Shown here in pieces: positions 1-5,309 of a stretch of DNA of 7,534 nucleotides. A model generated the notes under the pieces. That model saw only the letters and a program-made list of their open reading frames with translations, did not search any database and was not told the DNA's origin. The stretch is from Opitutaceae bacterium. GTDB lineage: Bacteria; Verrucomicrobiota; Verrucomicrobiae; Opitutales; Opitutaceae. Position 1 is the stretch's first letter; each line of letters begins with the position of its first letter. The translations under genes were made by a program, and so were the position numbers. The DNA lies in NCBI GenBank assembly GCA_031266495.1, contig JAISAX010000538.1:1-7534 (forward strand), in the 5' to 3' direction.

Positions 1-120
1 GCCGGGGGCGGCCCCCCCCCCCCCCCCGCCCCGCCCAAGGGCAACGGCGGGGGCTCACCCCCTCCACCCCCCCCCCCCCCCCCTGCGTTGCCCGTTAGCG
101 CGGCGGCGGCGGTGGCGGCA
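1..120. other. G/C homopolymer-rich left contig end
   Basis: The first 120 bases hold a 16-base C run (12-27), a 17-base C run (67-83) and a GGC-type triplet run. The ATPase frame loses any family resemblance here. The texture matches the right edge (7448-7534). Both are best read as low-quality ends of a draft contig rather than biology, so nothing beyond the ATPase frame should be annotated in them. Confidence 0.6.
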
Positions 121-596
121 GTTTGCGGCGCGGGGTGTTCGGCGAGCGTGAGCGCCTCAAGATGATGCAGGATGCTGCGACCGGGAAGCAGGTTGGCGCC
201 GCTCTGCCGCAACTTTCGCGCGGAACTGCCGCACAGGACAAAACGCCAGCGCGCCTTGTCCGCATCGTAAAGCGATTGCACGGCGTCGAAGACGGAGGGG
301 ACGGTTTGCGCCTCGTCAATGAGGACAAATTGCGGTGTTTCCCGGCGCGGCAACGCCAGACACTGGCGGGCGAGCAGTCCGGCATCGGCGAGGTGCCGGT
401 TGCGTTCCTCCGGCGCGGCGAGATTGATGACAAGGGTGTCGTCCGGCAAAAGCGTTCCGAGCAGCGTGGATTTCCCCGTTTGCCGTGCGCCGAACAAAAT
501 GTGAACGTAGGGGCGTTGCAGTTTTTCGCCGAGAGAGGCGGCGAGCCAGCGGTCTTGAAGGGATGCGTCGGATGTCTGCATAATGAATGCCTGCAT
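1..596 (-). CDS. AAA_14-type P-loop ATPase (DUF4143-like family), N-terminal part only
   Basis: The frame is open from the ATG at 596 to the left edge with no stop, so the C-terminus is missing. Visible motifs in order: Walker A GARQTGKST (about residues 37-45), Walker B with catalytic acid FVLIDEAQ (about 90-97), and a sensor-like FVLCGSSARKL (about 121-131) followed by GRSILHHLEALTLAEH. This order is typical of AAA_14 ATPases with a C-terminal DUF4143 domain, usually about 400 residues and of unclear cellular role. Here only about 160 residues look genuine. Upstream of about position 115 in window coordinates the frame reads Ala and then poly-Gly, which I take as degraded contig-end sequence. 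An in-frame ATG at 581 (MQTSDAS) is an equally good start, because a 15-base duplication has doubled the start region. No Shine-Dalgarno sequence is evident before either start. Confidence 0.8.
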   Translation of the reverse strand, partial: MQAFIMQTSDASLQDRWLAASLGEKLQRPYVHILFGARQTGKSTLLGTLLPDDTLVINLAAPEERNRHLADAGLLARQCLALPRRETPQFVLIDEAQTVPSVFDAVQSLYDADKARWRFVLCGSSARKLRQSGANLLPGRSILHHLEALTLAEHPAPQTAATAAAALTGNAGGGGGGGGGEPPPLPLGGAGGGGGPPP

Positions 597-599
597 AAT
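570..599 (-). repeat. 15-bp tandem duplication containing the ATPase start codon
   Basis: Two adjacent 15-base units (570-584 and 585-599) match at 13 of 15 positions, and each contains ATTATGCAG on the minus strand. The period is a multiple of three, so the copies supply two in-frame ATG codons, at 596 and 581. Confidence 0.7.
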
Positions 600-614
600 T
601 AAAGCGCTCTTTAA
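599..614. promoter_or_regulatory. Small palindrome upstream of the ATPase gene, possible operator
   Basis: TTAAAG (599-604) and CTTTAA (609-614) form a perfect inverted repeat around CGCT, immediately 5' of the ATPase start. An AT-rich palindrome with a central CG is compatible with a LacI-type operator, but the arms are only six bases and there is no second copy in the window. It may be chance. Confidence 0.2.
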
Positions 615-926
615 ATTTGTGGCGTATTTTCAAGGTCAACATCGGGCAAATGCAACCCTCCAAAGAAAGCGCGAAGAGCGTCGTTGTGTGGGTTGTGCAG
701 CTCAATGTTGTGGGTTCTTCGACGTCTTCGGAGGAAACAGAAGAGAGATGGTATTGGCCATCGGCGCTCCCGCGCCACACTCCTTCACATTCCCCCTCCC
801 CCCCCCCCCCGGTTATCTCCATTGGGCAAGCATGATTGGCATTTACGGAAGGCTGCTTTTGCGGAAAACAAGCCTTCATGGACGGCCAATCTTCCCAACC
901 AACTCTCTCTCCCGTTTTATGTATTT

Positions 927-950
927 CCCTGTGTCTTTGTGCCTCTGTAG
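927..950 (+). repeat. Three-unit imperfect octamer repeat (CTTTGTGN-like)
   Basis: The bases split into CCCTGTGT, CTTTGTGC and CTCTGTAG, three octamers sharing the CxxTGT core. From memory, octamer arrays of the form CTTTGTGN occur as dispersed intergenic repeats in Verrucomicrobia and Planctomycetes. I cannot verify that here. It ends 24 bases before the LacI-1 GTG, and its last bases form the TAG that closes the LacI-1 frame upstream. Confidence 0.4.
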
Positions 951-974
951 TTAATTTTTAGAACCTCCCTTCCC

Positions 975-2063
975 GTGACCCGGAAACACAAGACTGCGAC
1001 GGCGGATGCGCCGGCTGTCCCGCGCATATCGCTCAAGGACGTGGCAAAGGCGGCGGGAGTGACGCGGATGACCGTGTCGCTGGCGTTGCGGAACCATGCC
1101 TCGATTCCGGAGGCGACGCGCGAGCGCATCCGGCTCCACGCGGAACAACTCGGTTACCGTCCGGACCCCGAGGTGGCCCGCGTGATGGGCAGCATCCGGG
1201 CGCGCAGGCGTAGTCATCAACCGACTACAATCGCCTACGTCACCGCATTCAGGGATTCGCCAACCCATCTCGCCTATCGTGACGGCGCCTTTCGCCGCGC
1301 CGGCGAATGCGGGTATCGACTGGAAGAATTCTGGCCGACCGAAAAAAACATGAGCGTGCGACGGCTCGGCGAGGTCATTCACAATCGGGGCATCAATGGC
1401 GTGATCGTGTCGCCGTTGCCCAAAATCCGTCCGCTGTTCGACGATTTTTGCTGGCACTGCTTTTCCGTGGTGGCGCTTGGCTACTCGATGGAACAGCCGC
1501 CGCTCTGCCGCGCCTGCAACCACCAGTTCCAGTCCATGCAACTGCTGGTGGCGGAGCTGTGCCGGCGGGGCTACCGGCGGATCGGGTTCGCGATGGAGGA
1601 GGACCAGAACAACCGCGTGCGCCACAACTGGCGCGGCGGGTTCATGTCGGATGCGGCGGCGCTGCCGGGCTGGCCGGTAGTGCCATTTTTGTTACACGCC
1701 GACTGGACGCGCGAGCGGTTCGCCCGATGGCTGGAGGCGGAAAAACCGGATGTAGTTGTCACCGTAGGACCGGAGGTGGAGCGCTGGCTGGCGGAGCTGG
1801 GCTTGCGCACGCCGCGTGACATCGGGCTGGCCAACGTGGACCTCGTGCCGGCGATGGCGGAGCGCAAGATTACCGGCATCAACCAGAACTCGCCGCAGGT
1901 CGGCGCGGCCGGCGTGGATCTGCTGATCTCGCTGATGACTTCCAACGAACGCGGCATCCCCCGCGTGCCGCGCATCCTGATGGTCGAGGGCGAATTCGTG
2001 CAGGGCCAAACCACGCGGGCGCGCACCAGCCGGACCGGGGACGGTGTATCGGTGATTTCATGA
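975..2063 (+). CDS. LacI-family transcriptional regulator 1
   Basis: This 362-residue protein has the standard LacI/GalR length and plan. An N-terminal helix-turn-helix (ISLKDVAKAAGVTRMTVSLALRN, about residues 18-40) is followed by the linker and hinge ending LGYRPDP (about 61-67). A periplasmic-binding-protein-like effector domain runs to the end (GINGVIVSP; ELCRRGYRRIGFAM; KPDVVVTVG; INQNSPQVGAAGVDLLISLM). It should be a cytoplasmic dimeric DNA-binding regulator responding to a sugar or other small ligand; the ligand cannot be told. The GTG at 975 is chosen because an in-frame TAG lies at 948-950 and no ATG precedes the HTH. There is no clear Shine-Dalgarno sequence. It is a paralogue of the regulator at 5310-6365 (shared GYRLExFW, NRGIxGxxxxP, FSVVxxGYS). 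It converges with the XylR-type gene across only 45 bases, and no target gene adjoins it. Confidence 0.92.
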   Translation: MTRKHKTATADAPAVPRISLKDVAKAAGVTRMTVSLALRNHASIPEATRERIRLHAEQLGYRPDPEVARVMGSIRARRRSHQPTTIAYVTAFRDSPTHLAYRDGAFRRAGECGYRLEEFWPTEKNMSVRRLGEVIHNRGINGVIVSPLPKIRPLFDDFCWHCFSVVALGYSMEQPPLCRACNHQFQSMQLLVAELCRRGYRRIGFAMEEDQNNRVRHNWRGGFMSDAAALPGWPVVPFLLHADWTRERFARWLEAEKPDVVVTVGPEVERWLAELGLRTPRDIGLANVDLVPAMAERKITGINQNSPQVGAAGVDLLISLMTSNERGIPRVPRILMVEGEFVQGQTTRARTSRTGDGVSVIS

Positions 2064-2108
2064 CCGGCGTTGCGCAGGACCGCGGGCAGGAGCGCGCGCG
2101 CCGCGACG

Positions 2109-3419
2109 CTACTTGCGAGCGGCGTCGTCCCTGAACCGGTCGCGCCAGGTGCCGGGTGTCATGCCGAGCACACGTTTGAAGATCTTGCCCATGCGGTCGT
2201 GGTCGGTGAAGCCGGAGAGGTGGGCGATCTCGGGCGTTTTCTTGTCGGTTTCCTCCAGCAGTTGCCGGGCGTGTTCGAGGCGCTTGCGGATGATCTCGTC
2301 GGAGATGGAGTGGCCGACGTGTTTCAGAAACGCGTCGTGCAACCGGCGCGGAGACATCGGGATTTCCGCGGCGATCTGCTTGGCGACGATCGGGCGCGTG
2401 TAGTTGTCCCAGACGAGCCGGAGCGCCGAGGCGACGAGCGGATGTTCGATGGCGAGGATGTCGGTGCTGAGGCGCGTGGTGACGCCGCGCGGCGGGATGA
2501 GCACGGCCGCCGGCACCGTTTCACCGCGCAGGCGTTTCGCGAGCATGGCGGCGGCCTCGTAGCCGATCATTTCCAGATCGTCGTCGATGCTGGAGAGCAG
2601 GATGGGCGCGAGTTCGCAGCGCAGCGGATCGTCGTCCACGCCAAGGATGGCGGCCTGCTCGGGCACGGGGATGCGGGCGGCCACGCAGGCGTTGAGCACC
2701 TCGATGGCGAAGTCGTCGTATTCGGCAAAGATCGCCACAGGGCGGGGGAGACGCGCGATTTGCCGCGCCAGCCAGGTCATGTCCACGTTGTCCGTATCCG
2801 GCAACTTCAGCGAACGGGCCACTGCCAGCCAGTCGAGCCAGTGCATGGAGTGCTTGCCGCCGGCCTCGCGGATGCGCGCGGCAAAGGCCTCGCCGCGGAT
2901 CGTCTCGCCGATGGAGCCGGTGCGGCGGAAAAAGGCGAACCGCCTGAATCCGCGTTGCAAAAAATACTCCGCCGCCATGCGTCCGACCGCCGCGTTGTCG
3001 GATGCGACCCGCGGCGCGTCCGGGTGATCGCGATTGCCGATCTGCACGACCGGGATGCCGGCGTCGAGAATGGCCGCATCCGGCGCCGCGTCCATGTAGG
3101 CGCTGCAAATGATCCCGTCGCCCCGCCATCCACGCGGAGGACGCCCCGACCGCATGCTGCTGATGTTGAGGCTCCAGTTGGCCTGTCGCGCGAAGCGTGC
3201 GATGCCCCGGTGAATTTTCGAGGCATACCAGCCGAGCGAAATCAGCACAGAGGGACCGAGCCGGATGCGCCGCGAGGAATCCGACAACGGCGGGCCGGGC
3301 GGCCGCTTTCCGGTGGCGGCGGGGCGTCCGGGTTTTCTTCCGGGGCGACGGGAAACGCCGCCGGGAGGATGTGACTGCTGCGGGCAGAGGGGGAGGGGGG
3401 GGCAGGTGCGCGTCGACAT
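2109..3419 (-). CDS. XylR-type regulator: LacI-fold sensor plus AraC-type HTH
   Basis: The effector domain comes first (about residues 52-315 of the 436-residue frame: LGPSVLISLGWYASKIHRGIARFA, GWRGDGIICS, GIPVVQIGN, SDNAAVGRMAAEYFLQRGFRRFAFF, ILGVDDDPLRCELAPILLSSID). A C-terminal AraC domain follows with two helix-turn-helix units (IAAEIPMSPRRLHDAFLKHVG, then TPEIAHLSGFTDHDRMGKIFKRVLGMTPGTWRDRF). This is the architecture of E. coli XylR, a sugar-responsive activator, but the ligand here is unknown. The first 44 residues are Pro/Arg-rich, run through an eight-base G tract (3395-3402) and do not look like the family. A TTG at 3287 would give 392 residues, the size of XylR, and is the more likely start. 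No Shine-Dalgarno sequence decides it. No sugar-metabolism gene is adjacent. Confidence 0.9.
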   Translation of the reverse strand: MSTRTCPPLPLCPQQSHPPGGVSRRPGRKPGRPAATGKRPPGPPLSDSSRRIRLGPSVLISLGWYASKIHRGIARFARQANWSLNISSMRSGRPPRGWRGDGIICSAYMDAAPDAAILDAGIPVVQIGNRDHPDAPRVASDNAAVGRMAAEYFLQRGFRRFAFFRRTGSIGETIRGEAFAARIREAGGKHSMHWLDWLAVARSLKLPDTDNVDMTWLARQIARLPRPVAIFAEYDDFAIEVLNACVAARIPVPEQAAILGVDDDPLRCELAPILLSSIDDDLEMIGYEAAAMLAKRLRGETVPAAVLIPPRGVTTRLSTDILAIEHPLVASALRLVWDNYTRPIVAKQIAAEIPMSPRRLHDAFLKHVGHSISDEIIRKRLEHARQLLEETDKKTPEIAHLSGFTDHDRMGKIFKRVLGMTPGTWRDRFRDDAARK

Positions 3420-3710
3420 TGCGGAGGAGGAAGAGCGCGGTGTTGAAATCGAACCGTGCGACCGCTACGGCCGGTGTATCGGGCGGAGCGGACGCGGCCC
3501 GGGCGGCAGATGCAGTCGCCGGAGTGAGGGCAACGACGAAGAAGGCCATGCGGAAAGAAGATGTGAAAAGGTGGCAGTAATCGGGGCGGAACGTGGCACG
3601 AAAGCGGAGGCTGGAGAGATCGCGCGGCGGTGGAAAGCGCAAGTTTGGGGGGGGGGAGGGGGGGTCTGCGAAAAGTGGACAGTGGGGGAGCCCCCCCTTT
3701 TCCCTCCTCT
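3420..3710. other. Region between the XylR-type gene and the OLD relic, no intact gene
   Basis: No complete gene is seen. It holds two G tracts separated by one A (G10 at 3647-3656, G7 at 3658-3664) and a C7 tract (3691-3697). A minus-strand frame beginning with the ATG at 3549 reads MAFFVVALTPATASAARA, like a signal peptide with an AxA site, then about 30 further residues before low-complexity Pro and the XylR-type gene in another frame. It could be the broken 5' end of an exported-protein gene. The evidence is thin and I do not call it a gene. Confidence 0.4.
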
Positions 3711-3736
3711 CTACTTCCTCTCTACCTCCTCTCTAC
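3704..3736. repeat. 11-bp direct tandem repeat, three units
   Basis: Units CTCCTCTCTAC (3704-3714), TTCCTCTCTAC (3715-3725) and CTCCTCTCTAC (3726-3736). Units one and three are identical, and the middle one differs at the first base. The array lies at the 3' end of the OLD-like relic on the minus strand, where it encodes the last codons (REEVERK) and the TAG. The relic's apparent C-terminus is therefore repeat-derived rather than native. Confidence 0.85.
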
Positions 3737-4081
3737 TGGATTCCCGTGAGTTGAGCAGCTTGATGTGTTGGGCCAGGATGCGCAGCATGTCGGTGTCGGT
3801 GCGACCTTCCACATACAGGACATAGCCGCGTTCGCGGGCTTTCACGTAGTGCTCGGCTCCATGCAGCGCGAGGGTCGAACGGATTTCTTTTCTGCGGGCA
3901 ATGTTGTCCGCTTTCCCGTCGATAAAGAGGATGAGGTTGGTGTCGATGGCTTCGTCGAGGACGACTTCGGAATTCCGCAGTTGTTCGGGCCAATCAACAC
4001 GGTGGGGTGTTCCAGTTCAATGTGCTGTATTTCACCGAAACGCTTGAAGTTTTCGATTTCGACGTAGTGGAGGATGCGCAT
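3711..4081 (-). pseudogene. Relic of an OLD-like AAA ATPase/TOPRIM gene with internal deletion
   Basis: The ATG at 4081 opens MRILHYVEIENFKRFGEIQHIELEHPTVLIGPNNCG, the start of an ABC-type (RecF/SMC/OLD-like) ATPase. The Walker A motif stops before its essential Lys-Thr/Ser. From about 3972 to the TAG at 3711-3713 a different frame carries SEVVLDEA, the stretch expected just after the H-loop of such ATPases, then EHYVKARERGYVLYVEGRTDTDMLRILAQ. The latter is the first beta strand, acidic residue and helix of a TOPRIM domain. Everything between the P-loop and the H-loop (signature, Walker B) is missing, the halves are out of frame, and the rest of TOPRIM is absent. The N-terminal frame itself continues as noise to 3842. 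The full-length relative would be a cytoplasmic ATP-driven nuclease, possibly defence-related. This copy cannot function. The join lies on a GAATTC at 3970-3975. Confidence 0.75.
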
Positions 4082-4397
4082 GAGAAGACAGTGTTAATGA
4101 TCTGTTGCCTGTTGTGACATTTTTTTTGTCCGCCTGATTTTGCCATGATGCGACCCGGTGTGAAGTCAGATGATGCGAAATGGACCGCAGATGTGGAACT
4201 TGCCCCTCCGCCTCTCCAACCGGGCGACGCTATGCGTCGTCTCACAAGCACGATGGTCTGGGGCTACGCCCGGCTGCGTGACATCAGTTACATTTCTGAT
4301 GTCACGCGGCATCCCGCGTAGGGGCTTCGCTTGCGAAGCCCGCGCCTCCGGAATGCGCAGTGGCGCCTTCGGAGTCGTCAAACGGATGGCGGCGGCG
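4082..4397. other. Intergenic region between the OLD relic and the prepilin-type gene
   Basis: No gene is supported. Short open frames on both strands are explained by the palindrome cluster at 4225-4341. The left part (4082-4170) is AT-richer and would hold any promoter the relic once had. It includes an eight-base T run (4120-4127) flanked by GACA and GTC. The right part, 4342-4397, lies directly past the prepilin stop and shows only weak 5-bp inverted repeats. Confidence 0.5.
4225..4341. repeat. Cluster of strong inverted repeats (extragenic palindrome element)
   Basis: Three perfect palindromes lie in 117 bases. CGACGC/GCGTCG has a 3-base loop (4225-4239). A 12-bp stem, GCGTGACATCAG with its complement, has an 8-base loop (4276-4307), can be extended to 15 pairs with one G-T, and is nested inside outer arms CTACGC (4264-4269) and GCGTAG (4316-4321). 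GGGCTTCGC/GCGAAGCCC has a 2-base loop (4322-4341). None is followed by a T tract on either strand, so they are not classic intrinsic terminators. They lie 3' of the prepilin-type gene and 5' of the OLD relic. The pattern suggests a REP- or MITE-like dispersed element that may also stabilise or end the prepilin transcript. Confidence 0.65.
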
Positions 4398-5225
4398 TCA
4401 CTTCACGGACGTGGCGGCAACATGCCAGTCGAAGTAGAGGTTGTTGCGATGACGTCCGTGGACGGGTTCGGCGGGAACCCTGCTGTCGTAACCGGAATTT
4501 GCATACAGATTGAGCTTGTCGATGTCCTTGAGCGCAATGGTGCGGGAATGGTCGCCGATCTCTTCGTATCGATGAACCGGATATTGCGGGGATGCGACCG
4601 TGCCTGTCCCCTTGTAGCCCCAGACGTATTTTATTTCGTTTCCGCCGGTGTCCTTCGGGTTGGGGTTGAGCACGAGAAACGGGCCGTTGCGGTCAGGCGT
4701 TTTTTTGAGCCAGAGGCTGCAAAGATAAGTGTCGGGCAATCTGGAATCGGGGTTGCTCCGGACTCCGTCGCCAAGGCCAATCCAGGAGGCGAGAATGTTG
4801 GGCAGGTGGCTCGTCTGGCCGCCGATCTGGGTGTGGATGACGTACGTGTTGGCGGGACCGGGGAGTCTGTCGCGGTTGTCGTTCATGTATTGCTGGATCG
4901 CGATGCCCCACTGGCGAAGGCCGGTGACACATTGGGCGTTGGCGGCGACAGTCCGGACTTTGCCCGCAACGGGGATGACGAGCGCAGCCAGAATGCCGAT
5001 GATGACGATAACGACAAGAAGTTCGATGAGAGTGAAGCCGCCACGCCAGGCGCGGTTGATTTTCGATTCTCGATTCCCGATTTTCGATTTCCAAACAATC
5101 AAGCCGGGACATCCGCGATCCGGTGGCGAGACAGCGCCCCATCGAAAATCGGGAATCGAAAATCGAAAATTCTTCACGCGTTCGATGAGGATAAATGCGG
5201 CTGCCGCGCTGTTCCTGAAAAGCAT
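4398..5225 (-). CDS. Prepilin-type N-terminal methylation domain protein with H-X9-D motif
   Basis: The 275-residue protein contains the class III prepilin signal GG-FTLIELLVVIVIIGILAALVIPV, with cleavage expected after Gly63 and the conserved Glu at 68. The hydrophobic helix is followed by a pseudopilin-like body (NAQCVTGLRQWGIAIQQYMNDNRDRLPG) and a C-terminal HGRHRNNLYFDWHV. This fits the H-X9-DG motif of such proteins with Gly replaced by Trp. Proteins of this kind are exported, processed by prepilin peptidase and assembled or anchored in the envelope; the exact role is unknown. The leader is abnormally long because codons 19-56 are an inserted repeat element (5058-5171). Without it the leader would be 25 residues, a normal length. 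The ATG at 5225 is preferred because a promoter element lies exactly 46 bases upstream, as in the LamG gene. The frame is open further up, to an ATG at 5360 inside the divergent lacI-2. No strong Shine-Dalgarno sequence is visible. Confidence 0.85.
   Translation of the reverse strand: MLFRNSAAAAFILIERVKNFRFSIPDFRWGAVSPPDRGCPGLIVWKSKIGNRESKINRAWRGGFTLIELLVVIVIIGILAALVIPVAGKVRTVAANAQCVTGLRQWGIAIQQYMNDNRDRLPGPANTYVIHTQIGGQTSHLPNILASWIGLGDGVRSNPDSRLPDTYLCSLWLKKTPDRNGPFLVLNPNPKDTGGNEIKYVWGYKGTGTVASPQYPVHRYEEIGDHSRTIALKDIDKLNLYANSGYDSRVPAEPVHGRHRNNLYFDWHVAATSVK
5058..5171. repeat. Inverted heptamer arrays forming a 114-bp insertion in the prepilin leader
   Basis: The left arm (5058-5092) is five consecutive seven-base units of the form GATTYYC. 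The right arm (5141-5171) is the same array in reverse complement. Aligned, 5058-5088 and 5141-5171 match at 29 of 31 positions, around a 52-base spacer. The whole is 114 bases, exactly 38 codons, so the prepilin frame is preserved. On the protein level the arms give NFRFSIPDFR and KSKIGNRESKI. It could form a long hairpin in the prepilin mRNA just ahead of the signal sequence. I infer a dispersed mobile repeat of MITE-like character, but no target-site duplication is obvious. Confidence 0.75.
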
Positions 5226-5256
5226 GGGAACCACGAATGACAGATTCTTCCGGGGC

Positions 5257-5287
5257 AACAATTGTGTTTGATTTCTAACTGTAGAAT
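5257..5287 (-). promoter_or_regulatory. Promoter/operator element of the prepilin-type gene, shared with the LamG gene
   Basis: The 16-base element (5272-5287) reads ATTCTACAGTTAGAAA in the direction of the prepilin gene and contains the inverted repeat TTCTA/TAGAA. It lies 46 bases before the ATG at 5225. Ten bases past it ATTGTT (5257-5262) occupies the same offset as in the LamG copy, giving a possible -35/-10 pair of TCTACA and AATTGT with a 16-base spacer. The element also lies 22 bases before the lacI-2 ATG, so a LacI-type protein bound here could control both divergent genes. Confidence 0.6.
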
Positions 5288-5309
5288 CTCCACGCCTGAG
5301 GCCCGCTTC

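Larger units (their letters stand above)
597..974. other. Intergenic region between the ATPase and LacI-1 genes, no convincing gene
   Basis: The gap separates two divergent genes and must hold both promoters. Short open frames exist on both strands, but their composition is arbitrary, they show no recognisable motif, and several run through a 13-base C tract (798-810). I could not assign a clear sigma-70 promoter. The only structured items are the palindrome at 599-614, the C tract, and an imperfect octamer repeat at 927-950. Confidence 0.5.

Noticed and set aside
123..602. A 159-codon plus-strand open frame opposite the ATPase
   Set aside because: The Walker A and B motifs are on the minus strand. 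The plus-strand frame has no motif and an arbitrary composition.
583..954. Overlapping short plus-strand frames in the gap before LacI-1
   Set aside because: They depend on a C13 tract, have no ribosome site or motif, and contain the octamer repeat translated as SLCLCS-type low complexity.
2070..3374. A 434-codon plus-strand open frame opposite the XylR-type gene
   Set aside because: It is antisense to a well-supported gene, is Gly/Ala/Arg/Asp-rich, and has no domain motif. High GC content leaves the opposite strand open.
4116..4130. GACA-T7-TGTC mini-palindrome as a terminator or operator
   Set aside because: The four-base arms around a T run are too weak. No stable stem precedes the Ts on either strand.
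5058..5171. Heptamer arrays as a CRISPR array
   Set aside because: The units are seven bases, contiguous without spacers, and the two arrays are inverted relative to each other.
4170..5240. A 356-codon plus-strand open frame opposite the prepilin-type gene
   Set aside because: It overlaps the FTLIELL and H-X9-D coding region in antisense and runs through the palindrome cluster and heptamer arrays. It has no recognisable motif.
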